Assembly (NCBI RefSeq): GCF_029227915.1
Contig: NC_079885.1
Span: forward strand, 18,363,001-18,427,000
From: Hydractinia symbiolongicarpus
Lineage: Eukaryota; Cnidaria; Hydrozoa; Anthoathecata; Hydractiniidae
DNA: 64,000 nt
Direction: 5' to 3'
In this document: in pieces, positions 1 through 9,563 of the stretch
How positions within the stretch are numbered: the stretch's first letter is position 1
How the letters are laid out: each line of letters begins with the position of its first letter
Program-made: the position numbers and the translations under genes
The notes under the pieces: model-generated
Databases searched by the model: none
Told to the model about the DNA's origin: nothing
Seen by the model: only the letters and a program-made list of their open reading frames with translations

Positions 1-87
1 TCTACGAACGGACACACTGGCAAGCGGCACACCACAAGCAAAGGTTAAGTCGGCTCGAAGGCACAACAGGTCGCGCCGACTTACGAC

Positions 88-206
88 AACTCTTTGCTTT
101 CTTCAGTTCACGCACAAATCTTTCGCCTTTTAATAAAGATTTCCGTGGAGAAGGCCAAAACGATGAGTATATAGACGATTTTTCTACTGTCTCGCTTCGG
201 CGGGAC
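88..206 (+). ncRNA. U5: U5 snRNA, unit 0
   Basis: Carries C to A at 133, which changes the loop 1 sequence GCCUUUUAC to GCCUUUUAA. It also has the TTTG form near the 5' end (93-95) that alternates with GGG in this part of the array. The loop change may make this copy defective. Confidence 0.9.
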
Positions 207-756
207 GATCACTAGTCTAAATGAAAAAACGTGCAAGAGGCCATACGCGGGCCTATCTCTCATCTCGCTCACAGAGACTTGGTAAGCACGGTCCACTCAA
301 TGGCTTTCCAAATGCGAAGAGTGAAGGCCGCAGACGGCAGGGGTTGAGCCAAGGGCCTTTCGGCCGTATCCCGCTCACAAGTTTTTTTTTTTTTTTAGCA
401 GAATAATACATACGAGCTAATCAAAGTCGGCTCGAGGAAAGAAATAAAGTTCAGAGACAACCAAAGGAGTCGAACTGCAGTAGAAACAAACTAGATGTAA
501 CGCAAGCCACTAGTACGACGTATTGCCTACAGGGACCACACTCTCCGAGACAGCGAACGCAACTTCCTAGTGATTCACGCGAACGCACTCAACTAGGTGA
601 TGTAGATCAGAAAGGTGAAAGTCCTTGTGTCAAGTCTACACCTCACGATGCAGCACCTTTTAAGCGTCTTCTACGAACGGACACACTGGCAAGCGGCACA
701 CCACAAGCAAAGGTTAAGTCGGCTCGAAGGCACAACAGGTCGCGCCGACTTACGAC

Positions 757-875
757 AACTCTGGGCTTTCTTCAGTTCACGCACAAATCTTTCGCCTTTT
801 ACAAAAGATTTCCGTGGAGAAGGCCAAAACGATGAGTATATAGACGATTTTTCTACTGTCTCGCTTCGGCGGGAC
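757..875 (+). ncRNA. U5: U5 snRNA, unit 1
   Basis: GGG form. T to A at 803, directly after GCCUUUUAC at the loop 1/stem border; the invariant nine bases are intact. Confidence 0.93.
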
Positions 876-1424
876 GATCACTAGTCTAAATGAAAAAACG
901 TGCAGGAGGCCATACGCGGGCCTATCTCTCATCTCGCTCACAGAGACTTGGTAAGCACGGTCCACTCAATGGCTTTCCAAATGCGAAGAGTGAAGGCCGC
1001 AGACGGCAGGGGTTGAGCCAAGGGCCTTTCGGCCGTATCCCGCTCACAAGTTTTTTTTTTTTTTAGCAGAATAATACATACGAGCTAATCAAAATCGGCT
1101 CGAGGAAAGAAATAAAGTTCAGAGACAACCAAAGGAGTCGAACTGCAGTAGAAACAAACTAGATGTAACGCAAGCCACTAGTACGACGTATTGCCTACAG
1201 GGACCACACTCTCCGAGACAGCGAACGCAACTTCCTAGTGATTCACGCGAACGCACTCAACTAGGTGATGTAGATCAGAGAGGTGAAAGTCCTTGTGTCA
1301 AGTCTACACCTCACGATGCAGCACCTTTTAAGCGTCCTCTACGAACGGACACACTGGCAAGCGGCACACCACAAGCAAAGGTTAAGTCGGCTCGAAGGCA
1401 CAACAGGTCGCGCCGACTTACGAC

Positions 1425-1543
1425 AACTCTTTGCTTTCTTCAGTTCACGCACAAATCTTTCGCCTTTTACTAAAGATTTCTGTGGAGAAGGCCAAAACGA
1501 TGAGTATATAGACGATTTTTCTACTGTCTTGCTTCGGCGGGAC
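1425..1543 (+). ncRNA. U5: U5 snRNA, unit 2
   Basis: TTTG form. C to T in the UUCCGUGG segment 3' of loop 1, and GTCTTGC in the 3' hairpin, turning a C-G pair into U-G. Confidence 0.92.
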
Positions 1544-2019
1544 GATCACTAGTCTAAATGAAAAAACGTGCAGGAGGCCATACGCGGGCCTATCTCTCAT
1601 CTCGCTCACAGAGACTTGGTAAGCACGGTCCACTCAATGGCTTTCCAAATGCGAAGAGTGAAGGCCGCAGACGGCAGGGGTTGAGCCAAGGGCCTTTCGG
1701 CCGTATCCCGCTCACAAGTTTTTTTTTTTTTTTAGCAGAATAATACATACGAGCTAATCAAAATCGGCTCGAGGAAAGAAATAAAGTTCAGAGACAACCA
1801 AAGGAGTCGAACTGCAGTAGAAACAAACTAGATGTAACGCAAGCCACTAGTACGACGTATTGCCTACAGGGACCACACTCTCCGAGACAGCGAACGCAAC
1901 TTCCTAGTGATTCACGCGAACGCACTCAACTAGGTGATGTAGATCAGAAAGGTGAAAGTCCTTGTGTCAAGTCTACACCTCACGATGCAGCACCTTTTAA
2001 GCGTCCTCTACGAACGGAC

Positions 2020-2093
2020 ACACTGGCAAGCGGCACACCACAAGCAAAGGTTAAGTCGGCTCGAAGGCACAACAGGTCGCGCCGACTTACGAC
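2020..2093 (+). promoter_or_regulatory. Presumed U5 promoter region
   Basis: Animal-type snRNA genes use a proximal sequence element about 45-65 bp upstream of the start, usually without a TATA box when Pol II is used. The matching interval here holds CCACAAGCAAAGG at about -56 to -44. It is present in nearly all units but is not a motif I can match to a known PSE. No TATA box lies at -30. The assignment rests on position only. Confidence 0.4.
2052..2089 (+). promoter_or_regulatory. 9-bp inverted repeat just upstream of U5
   Basis: TAAGTCGGC at 2052-2060 and GCCGACTTA at 2081-2089 are perfect reverse complements with a 20-bp centre, ending 4 bp before the U5 start. The arrangement could be a factor-binding palindrome or a cruciform. 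It is not invariant. About nine units carry GCCCACTTA in the right arm (for example units starting 33653, 44351, 45689, 46358, 47027, 48365, 51708, 61349, 63356), two have TGA for TTA in the right arm (41010, 57338), and the U5-less units lack the right arm. Confidence 0.5.
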
Positions 2094-2212
2094 AACTCTG
2101 GGCTTTCTTCAGTTCACGCACAAATCTTTCGCCTTTTACTAAAGATTTCCGTGGAGAAGGCCAAAACGATGAGTATATAGACGATTTTTCTACTGTCTCG
2201 CTTCGGCGGGAC
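2094..2212 (+). ncRNA. U5: U5 spliceosomal snRNA, unit 3 (reference copy)
   Basis: U5 is the U5 snRNP RNA whose loop 1 holds the exon ends in the spliceosome during both splicing steps. In order: the 5' end AACUCUGG resembles known U5 5' ends; basal stem GGCUUUCUUC 2101-2110 pairs over 10 bp with GGAGAAGGCC 2153-2162; the upper stem AAAUCUUU 2122-2129 pairs perfectly with AAAGAUUU 2141-2148; the 11-nt loop 1 at 2130-2140 contains the invariant GCCUUUUAC at 2131-2139; the UUUCCGUGGAG segment after it is typical; a single-stranded Sm-type site GAUUUUUC lies at 2183-2190; and the 3' hairpin GUCUCGC-UUCG-GCGGGAC occupies 2195-2212. Length 119 nt agrees with the usual 110-125 nt. The exact ends are set by analogy and may be off by a few bases. 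The Sm site lacks the usual trailing purine, which is unusual. Confidence 0.96.
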
Positions 2213-2220
2213 GATCACTA

Positions 2221-2236
2221 GTCTAAATGAAAAAAC
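2221..2236 (+). promoter_or_regulatory. snRNA 3' box-like element downstream of U5
   Basis: GTCTAAATGAAAAAAC begins 8 nt after the 3' hairpin of U5. The metazoan snRNA 3' box, read by the Integrator complex for 3'-end formation, has the form GTTT-N(0-3)-AAA-R-N-N-AGA and lies about 9-19 nt past the mature end. Spacing and the GTYT plus A-rich pattern fit; the terminal AGA does not. It recurs at the same offset in every U5-bearing unit and is deleted together with U5 in the four short units. It argues for Pol II transcription. Confidence 0.6.
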
Positions 2237-2404
2237 GTGCAGGAGGCCATACGCGGGCCTATCTCTCATCTCGCTCACAGAGACTTGGTAAGCACGGTCC
2301 ACTCAATGGCTTTCCAAATGCGAAGAGTGAAGGCCGCAGACGGCAGGGGTTGAGCCAAGGGCCTTTCGGCCGTATCCCGCTCACAAGTTTTTTTTTTTTA
2401 GCAG
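2236..2404 (+). other. Unidentified second conserved segment (structured RNA or intron-like)
   Basis: I do not recognise this segment. Possible pairings are CGTGC 2236-2240 with GCACG 2292-2296; AGGCC 2244-2248 with GGCCT 2256-2260; TCTC 2262-2265 with GAGA 2280-2283; CACTC 2300-2304 with GAGTG 2325-2329, extended by GGTC/GGCC; TGG/CCA with a CTTT loop inside it; and GAGC 2352-2355 with GCTC 2379-2382 just before the T-run. Read this way it is a compact RNA of about 165 nt ending at oligo-T, as for Pol III. Read differently, it holds TTG|GTAAGC at 2288, a CTCAC branch-like site at 2380-2384, a T-tract and CAG ending at 2404, that is a 117-nt intron. All units keep at least its 3' two-thirds, including the U5-less ones. 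No Sm site, U6, 5S or tRNA signature was found in it. Confidence 0.35.
2388..2399 (+). repeat. Oligo-T run, variable between units
   Basis: Twelve Ts here. The run varies from 11 (19768-19778) to 21 (36759-36779) and causes most unit-length variation. It follows CACAAG and is followed by AGCAGAATAAT. Such a run would be a strong Pol III terminator on the + strand, or a polypyrimidine tract before CAG. Four units instead have a C-interrupted run followed by GAACCAG (near 47467, 61798, 62458, 63795). Confidence 0.9.
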
Positions 2405-2759
2405 AATAATACATACGAGCTAATCAAAATCGGCTCGAGGAAAGAAATAAAGTTCAGAGACAACCAAAGGAGTCGAACTGCAGTAGAAACAAACTAGATG
2501 TAACGCAAGCCACTAGTACGACGTATTGCCTACAGGGACCACACTCTCCGAGACAGCGAACGCAACTTCCTAGTGATTCACGCGAACGCACTCAACTAGG
2601 TGATGTAGATCAGAAAGGTGAAAGTCCTTGTGTCAAGTCTACACCTCACGATGCAGCACCTTTTAAGCGTCCTCTACGAACGGACACACTGGCAAGCGGC
2701 ACACCACAAGCAAAGGTTAAGTCGGCTCGAAGGCACAACAGGTCGCGCCGACTTACGAC
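2405..2759 (+). other. Intergenic spacer between T-run and next U5
   Basis: This stretch of about 355 bp holds the anonymous part of the unit. Visible structures are a hairpin of AGGT-GAT-GTAGA with TCTAC-ACCT, enclosing AAGG/CCTT, around 2607-2651, and a B box-like GTTCGACTCC on the minus strand near 2471-2480 whose flanks do not form a tRNA T-stem. The downstream end carries the U5 promoter interval. I see no other RNA gene and no convincing coding region. Confidence 0.6.
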
Positions 2760-2878
2760 AACTCTTTGCTTTCTTCAGTTCACGCACAAATCTTTCGCCT
2801 TTTACTAAAGATTTCCGTGGAGAAGGCCAAAACGATGAGTATATAGACGATTTTTCTACTGTCTCGCTTCGGCGGGAC
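2760..2878 (+). ncRNA. U5: U5 snRNA, unit 4
   Basis: TTTG form; otherwise consensus. Confidence 0.94.
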
Positions 2879-3428
2879 GATCACTAGTCTAAATGAAAAA
2901 GCGTGCAAGAGGCCATACGCGGGCCTATCTCTCATCTCGCTCACAGAGACTTGGTAAGCACGGTCCACTCAATGGCTTTCCAAATGCGAAGAGTGAAGGC
3001 CGCATACGGCAGGGGTTGAGCCAAGGGCCTTTCGGCCGTATCCCGCTCACAAGTTTTTTTTTTTTTTTAGCAGAATAATACATACGAGCTAATCAAAATC
3101 GGCTCGAGGAAAGAAATAAAGTTCAGAGACAACCAAAGGAGTCGAACTGCAGTAGAAACAAACTAGATGTAACGCAAGCCACTAGTACGACGTATTGCCT
3201 ACAGGGACCACACTCTCCGAGACAGCGAACGCAACTTCCTAGTGATTCACGCGAACGCACTCAACTAGGTGATGTAGATCAGAAAGGTGAAAGTCCTTGT
3301 GTCAAGTCTACACCTCACGATGCAGCACCTTTTAAGCGTCCTCTACGAACGGACACACTGGCAAGCGGCACACCACAAGCAAAGGTTAAGTCGGCTCGAA
3401 GGCACAACAGGTCGCGCCGACTTACGAC

Positions 3429-3547
3429 AACTCTGGGCTTTCTTCAGTTCACGCACAAATCTTTCGCCTTTTACTAAAGATTTCCGTGGAGAAGGCCAAA
3501 ACGATGAGTATATAGACGATTTTTCTACTGTCTCGCTTCGGCGGGAC
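3429..3547 (+). ncRNA. U5: U5 snRNA, unit 5
   Basis: GGG form; no departure from consensus seen. Confidence 0.95.
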
Positions 3548-4095
3548 GATCACTAGTCTAAATGAAAAAACGTGCAGGAGGCCATACGCGGGCCTATCTC
3601 TCATCTCGCTCACAGAGACTTGGTAAGCACGGTCCACTCAATGGCTTTCCAAATGCGAAGAGTGAAGGCCGCAGACGGCAGGGGTTGAGCCAAGGGCCTT
3701 TCGGCCGTATCCCGCTCACAAGTTTTTTTTTTTTTAGCAGAATAATACATACGAGCTAATCAAAATCGGCTCGAGGAAAGAAATAAAGTTCAGAGACAAC
3801 CAAAGGAGTCGAACTGCAGTAGAAACAAACTAGATGTAACGCAAGCCACTAGTACGACGTATTGCCTACAGGGACCACACTCTCCGAGACAGCGAACGCA
3901 ACTTCCTAGTGATTCACGCGAACGCACTCAACTAGGTGATGTAGATCAGAAAGGTGAAAGTCCTTGTGTCAAGTCTACACCTCACGATGCAGCACCTTTT
4001 AAGCGTCCTCTACGAACGGACACACTGGCAAGCGGCACACCACAAGCAAAGGTTAAGTCGGCTCGAAGGCACAACAGGTCGCGCCGACTTACGAC

Positions 4096-4214
4096 AACTC
4101 TTTGCTTTCTTCAGTTCACGCACAAATCTTTCGCCTTTTACTAAAGATTTCCGTGGAGAAGGCCAAAACGATGAGTATATAGACGATTTTTCTACTGTCT
4201 CGCTTCGGCGGGAC
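4096..4214 (+). ncRNA. U5: U5 snRNA, unit 6
   Basis: Last TTTG-form copy; every later copy I read has GGG. Confidence 0.94.
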
Positions 4215-4764
4215 GATCACTAGTCTAAATGAAAAAGCGTGCAAGAGGCCATACGCGGGCCTATCTCTCATCTCGCTCACAGAGACTTGGTAAGCACGGT
4301 CCACTCAATGGCTTTCCAAATGCGAAGAGTGAAGGCCGCAGACGGCAGGGGTTGAGCCAAGGGCCTTTCGGCCGTATCCCGCTCACAAGTTTTTTTTTTT
4401 TTTTAGCAGAATAATACATACGAGCTAATCAAAATCGGCTCGAGGAAAGAAATAAAGTTCAGAGACAACCAAAGGAGTCGAACTGCAGTAGAAACAAACT
4501 AGATGTAACGCAAGCCACTAGTACGACGTATTGCCTACAGGGACCACACTCTCCGAGACAGCGAACGCAACTTCCTAGTGATTCACGCGAACGCACTCAA
4601 CTAGGTGATGTAGATCAGAAAGGTGAAAGTCCTTGTGTCAAGTCTACACCTCACGATGCAGCACCTTTTAAGCGTCCTCTACGAACGGACACACTGGCAA
4701 GCGGCACACCACAAGCAAAGGTTAAGTCGGCTCGAAGGCACAACAGGTCGCGCCGACTTACGAC

Positions 4765-4883
4765 AACTCTGGGCTTTCTTCAGTTCACGCACAAATCTTT
4801 CGCCTTTTACTAAAGATTTCCGTGGAGAAGGCCAAAACGATGAGTATATAGACGATTTTTCTACTGTCTCGCTTCGGCGGGAC
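4765..4883 (+). ncRNA. U5: U5 snRNA, unit 7
   Basis: Consensus copy; first unit of the left six-unit block. Confidence 0.95.
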
Positions 4884-5432
4884 GATCACTAGTCTAAATG
4901 AAAAAACGTGCTGGAGGCCATACGCCGCCCTATCTCTCATTTCGCTCACAGAGACTTGGTAAGCACGGTCCACTCAATGGCTTTCCAAATGCGAAGAGTG
5001 AAGGCCGCAGACGGCAGGGGTTGAGCCAAGGGCCTTTCGGCCGTATCCCGCTCACAAGTTTTTTTTTTTTTTAGCAGAATAATACATACGAGCTAATCAA
5101 AATCGGCTCGAGGAAAGAAATAAAGTTCAGAGACAACCAAAGGAGTCGAACTGCAGTAGAAACAAACTAGATGTAACGCAAGCCACTAGTACGACGTATT
5201 GCCTACAGGGACCACACTCTCCGAGACAGCGAACGCAACTTCCTAGTGATTCACGCGAACGCACTCAACTAGGTGATGTAGATCAGAAAGGTGAAAGTCC
5301 TTGTGTCAAGTCTACACCTCACGATGCAGCACCTTTTAAGCGTCCTCTACGAACGGACACACTGGCAAGCGGCACACCACAAGCAAAGGTTAAGTCGGCT
5401 CGAAGGCACAACAGGTCGCGCCGACTTACGAC

Positions 5433-5551
5433 AACTCTGGGCTTTCTTCAGTTCACGCACAAATCTTTCGCCTTTTACTAAAGATTTCCGTGGAGAAGGC
5501 CAAAACGATGAGTATATAGACGATTTTTCTACTGTCTCGCTTCGGCGGGAC
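5433..5551 (+). ncRNA. U5: U5 snRNA, unit 8
   Basis: Consensus RNA. The segment after it has the CGCCGCCC variant shared with unit 14. Confidence 0.95.
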
Positions 5552-6101
5552 GATCACTAGTCTAAATGAAAAAACGTGCAGGAGGCCATACGCCGCCCTA
5601 TCTCTCATCTCGCTCACAGAGACTTGGTAAGCACGGTCCACTCAATGGCTTTCCAAATGCGAAGAGTGAAGGCCGCAGACGGCAGGGGTTGAGCCAAGGG
5701 CCTTTCGGCCGTATCCCGCTCACAAGTTTTTTTTTTTTTTTAGCAGAATAATACATACGAGCTAATCAAAATCGGCTCGAGGAAAGAAATAAAGTTCAGA
5801 GACAACCAAAGGAGTCGAACTGCAGTAGAAACAAACTAGATGTAACGCAAGCCACTAGTACGACGTATTGCCTACAGGGACCACACTCTCCGAGACAGCG
5901 AACGCAACTTTCTAGTGATTCACGCGAACGCACTCAACTAGGTGATGTAGATCAGAAAGGTGAAAGTCCTTGTGTCAAGTCTACACCTCACGATGCAGCA
6001 CCTTTTAAGCGTCCTCTACGAACGGACACACTGGCAAGCGGCACACCACAAGCAAAGGTTAAGTCGGCTCGAAGGCACAACAGGTCGCGCCGACTTACGA
6101 C

Positions 6102-6220
6102 AACTCTGGGCTTTCTTCAGTTCACGCACAAATCTTTCGCCTTTTACTAAAGATTTCCGTGGAGAAGGCCAAAACGATGAGTATATAGACGATTTTTCTA
6201 CTGTCTCGCTTCGGCGGGAC
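6102..6220 (+). ncRNA. U5: U5 snRNA, unit 9
   Basis: Consensus RNA. The spacer after it carries a rare variant cluster (AAACTAAATGAAACG) shared with unit 15. Confidence 0.95.
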
Positions 6221-6770
6221 GATCACTAGTCTAAATGAAAAAACGTGCAGGAGGCCATACGCGGGCCTATCTCTCATCTCGCTCACAGAGACTTGGTAAG
6301 CACGGTCCACTCAATGGCTTTCCAAATGCGAAGAGTGAAGGCCGCAGACGGAAGGGGTTGAGCCAAGGGCCTTTCGGCCGTATCCCGCTCACAAGTTTTT
6401 TTTTTTTTTTAGCAGAATAATACATACGAGCTAATCAAAATCGGCTCGAGGAAAGAAATAAAGTTTAGAGACAACCAAAGGAATCGAACTGCAGTAGAAA
6501 CAAACTAAATGAAACGCAAGCCACTAGTACGACGTATTGCCTACAGGGACCACACTCTCCGAGACAGCGAACGCAACTTCCTAGTGATTCACGCGAACGC
6601 ACTCAACTAGGTGATGTAGATCAGAAAGGTGAAAGTCCTTGTGTCAAGTCTACACCTCACGATGCAGCACCTTTTAAGCGTCCTCTACGAACGGACACAC
6701 TGGCAAGCGGCACACCACAAGCAAAGGTTAAGTCGGCTCGAAGGCACAACAGGTCGCGCCGACTTACGAC

Positions 6771-6889
6771 AACTCTGGGCTTTCTTCAGTTCACGCACAA
6801 ATCTTTCGCCTTTTACTAAAGATTTCCGTGGAGAAGGCCAAAACGATGAGTATATAGACGATTTTTCTACTGTCTCGCTTCGGCGGGAC
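6771..6889 (+). ncRNA. U5: U5 snRNA, unit 10
   Basis: Consensus copy. Confidence 0.95.
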
Positions 6890-7438
6890 GATCACTAGTC
6901 TAAATGAAAAAACGTGCAGGAGGCCATACGCGGGCCTATCTCTCATCTCGCTCACAGAGACTTGGTAAGCACGGTCCACTCAATGGCTTTCCAAATGCGA
7001 AGAGTGAAGGCCGCAGACGGCAGGGGTTGAGCCAAGGGCCTTTCGGCCGTATCCCGCTCACAAGTTTTTTTTTTTTTTAGCAGAATAATACATACGAGCT
7101 AATCAAAATCGGCTCGAGGAAAGAAATAAAGTTCAGAGACAACCAAAGGAGTCGAACTGCAGTAGAAACAAACTAGATGTAACGCAAGCCACTAGTACGA
7201 CGTATTGCCTACAGGGACCACACTCTCCGAGACAGCGAACGCAACTTCCTAGTGATTCACGCGAACGCACTCAACTAGGTGATGTAGATCAGAAAGGTGA
7301 AAGTCCTTGTGTCAAGTCTACACCTCACGATGCAGCACCTTTTAAGCGTCCTCTACGAACGGACACACTGGCAAGCGGCACACCACAAGCAAAGGTTAAG
7401 TCGGCTCGAAGGCACAACAGGTCGCGCCGACTTACGAC

Positions 7439-7557
7439 AACTCTGGGCTTTCTTCAGTTCACGCACAAATCTTTCGCCTTTTACTAAAGATTTCCGTGGA
7501 GAAGGCCAAAACGATGAGTATATAGACGATTTTTCTACTGTCTCGCTTCGGCGGGAC
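7439..7557 (+). ncRNA. U5: U5 snRNA, unit 11
   Basis: Consensus RNA; its downstream T-run is interrupted by C, as after unit 17. Confidence 0.95.
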
Positions 7558-8106
7558 GATCACTAGTCTAAATGAAAAAACGTGCAGGAGGCCATACGCG
7601 GGCCTATCTCTCATCTCGCTCACAGAGACTTGGTAAGCACGGTCCACTCAATGGCTTTCCAAATGCGAAGAGTGAAGGCCGCAGACGGCAGGGGTTGAGC
7701 CAAGGGCCTTTCGGCCGTATCCCGCTCACAAGTTTTTTTTTCTTTTAGCAGAATAATACATACGAGCTAATCAAAATCGGCTCGAGGAAAGAAATAAAGT
7801 TCAGAGACAACCAAAGGAGTCGAACTGCAGTAGAAACAAACTAGATGTAACGCAAGCCACTAGTACGACGTATTGCCTACAGGGACCACACTCTCCGAGA
7901 CAGCGAACGCAACTTCCTAGTGATTCACGCGAACGCACTCAACTAGGTGATGTAGATCAGAAAGGTGAAAGTCCTTGTGTCAAGTCTACACCTCACGATG
8001 CAGCACCTTTTAAGCGTCCTCTACGAACGGACACACTGGCAAGCGGCACACCACAAGCAAAGGTTAAGTCGGCTCGAAGGCACAACAGGTCGCGCCGACT
8101 TACGAC

Positions 8107-8225
8107 AACTCTGGGCTTTCTTCAGTTCACGCACAAATCTTTCGCCTTTTACTAAAGATTTCCGTGGAGAAGGCCAAAACGATGAGTATATAGACGATTT
8201 TTCTACTGTCTCGTTTCGGCGGGAC
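8107..8225 (+). ncRNA. U5: U5 snRNA, unit 12
   Basis: C to T at 8214 changes the loop-closing C-G pair of the 3' hairpin to U-G. Confidence 0.93.
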
Positions 8226-8775
8226 GATCACTAGTCTAAATGAAAAAACGTGCAGGAGGCCATACGCCGGCCTATCTCTGATCTCGCTCACAGAGACTTG
8301 GTAAGCACGGTCCACTCAATGGCTTTCCAAATGCGAAGAGTGAAGGCCGCAGACGGCAGAGGTTGAGCCAAGGGCCTTTCGGACGTATCCCGCTCACAAG
8401 GTTTTTTTTTTTTTTAGCAGAATAATACATACGAGCTAATCAAAATCGGCTCGAGGAAAGAAATAAAGTTCAGAGACAACCAAAGGAGTCGAACTGCAGT
8501 AGAAACAAACTAGATGTAACGCAAGCCACTAGTACGACGTATTGCCTACAGGGACCACACTCTCCGAGACAGCGAACGCAACTTCCTAGTGATTCACGCG
8601 AACGCACTCAACTAGGTGATGTAGATCAGAAAGGTGAAAGTCCTTGTGTCAAGTCTACACCTCACGATGCAGCACCTTTTAAGCGTCCTCTACGAACGGA
8701 CACACTGGCAAGCGGCACACCACAAGCAAAGGTTAAGTCGGCTCGAAGGCACAACAGGTCGCGCCGACTTACGAC

Positions 8776-8894
8776 AACTCTGGGCTTTCTTCAGTTCACG
8801 CACAAATCTTTCGCCTTTTACTAAAGATTTCCGTGGAGAAGGCCAAAACGATGAGTATATAGACGATTTTTCTACTGTCTCACTTCGGCGGGAC
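8776..8894 (+). ncRNA. U5: U5 snRNA, unit 13
   Basis: G to A at 8882 (GTCTCAC) breaks one pair of the 3' hairpin. First unit of the right six-unit block. Confidence 0.92.
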
Positions 8895-9444
8895 GATCAC
8901 TAGTCTAAATGAAAAAACGTGCAGGAGGCCATACGCGGGCTTATCTCTCATCTCGCTCACAGAGACTTGGTAAGCACGGTCCACTCAATGGCTTTCCAAA
9001 TGCGAAGAGTGAAGGCCGCAGACGGCAGGGGTTGAGCCAAGGGCCTTTCGGCCGTATCCCGCTCACAAGTTTTTTTTTTTTTTTAGCAGAATAATACATA
9101 CGAGCTAATCAAAATCGGCTCGAGGAAAGAAATAAAGTTCAGAGACAACCAAAGGAGTCGAACTGCAGTAGAAACAAACTAGATGTAACGCAAGCCACTA
9201 GTACGACGTATTGCCTACAGGGACCACACTCTCCGAGACAGCGAACGCAACTTCCTAGTGATTCACGCGAACGCACTCAACTAGGTGATGTAGATCAGAA
9301 AGGTGAAAGTCCTTGTGTCAAGTCTACACCTCACGATGCAGCACCTTTTAAGCGTCCTCTACGAACGGACACACTGGCAAGCGGCACACCACAAGCAAAG
9401 GTTAAGTCGGCTCGAAGGCACAACAGGTCGCGCCGACTTACGAC

Positions 9445-9563
9445 AACTCTGGGCTTTCTTCAGTTCACGCACAAATCTTTCGCCTTTTACTAAAGATTTC
9501 CGTGGAGAAGGCCAAAACGATGAGTATATAGACGATTTTTCTACTGTCTCGCTTCGGCGGGAC
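9445..9563 (+). ncRNA. U5: U5 snRNA, unit 14
   Basis: Consensus RNA; counterpart of unit 8. Confidence 0.95.

Larger units (their letters stand above)
1952..2617 (+). repeat. Reference repeat unit (unit 3) with part map
   Basis: This consensus-like unit is used to describe the rest. Spacer and promoter occupy 1952-2093, U5 snRNA 2094-2212, the 3' box-like element 2221-2236, the unidentified second segment 2236-2404 with its T-run at 2388-2399, and anonymous spacer 2405-2617. In any other unit starting at S, U5 is at S+142 to S+260 and the 3' box at S+269 to S+284. Those offsets stay fixed because the indels I noticed lie further on, mainly in the T-run, with two units (starting 19997 and 27348) carrying one extra A just after the 3' box. 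Confidence 0.95.
1..4622 (+). repeat. Region of paired (dimeric) units
   Basis: Units 0, 2, 4 and 6 carry TTTG near the U5 5' end and units 1, 3, 5 and 7 carry GGG, a strict alternation with a period of about 1.34 kb. Three of the TTTG units also share GCAAGAGG after U5. This marks a two-unit higher-order repeat. Confidence 0.8.
4623..8633 (+). repeat. Six-unit block, left copy
   Basis: Shares ordered rare variants with 8634-12646 at an offset of 4011-4014 bp: CGCCGCCC, the AAACTAAATGAAACG spacer cluster, a C-interrupted T-run, then GGACGTATCC. Confidence 0.85.

Noticed and set aside
168-173. TATATA as a TATA box for a Pol III type 3 gene
   Set aside because: It lies inside the U5 RNA, between the basal stem and the Sm-type site.
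189-206. UUCG hairpin as the 5' stem of U6
   Set aside because: It resembles the U6 5' hairpin, but no U6 core follows; it is the 3' hairpin of U5, directly after the Sm-type site.
615-884. Recurrent 89-codon open frame (and 62- and 61-codon frames on either strand)
   Set aside because: The frame runs through the U5 RNA and its promoter, starts at GTG, and is kept only because the units are nearly identical. Its substitutions follow RNA pairing and not codon position.
2131-2146. PSE-like match in the loop 1 region
   Set aside because: The match is the U5 loop 1 and stem itself.
2246-2298. 5S rRNA-like stretch (GGCCATAC, ATCTCG, TAAGCACGGTC)
   Set aside because: Spacing is close to 5S, but the helices do not form in the 5S arrangement and the 3' half, including the box C region, is absent.
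2366-2388. Dinoflagellate-type spliced leader (CCGTA...GCTCA.AAG)
   Set aside because: Only short pieces match, and the next bases are the T-run and not a GT donor.
2471-2480. tRNA gene on the minus strand from GTTCGACTCC
   Set aside because: The five bases on each side do not form a T-stem and no A box lies at tRNA spacing.
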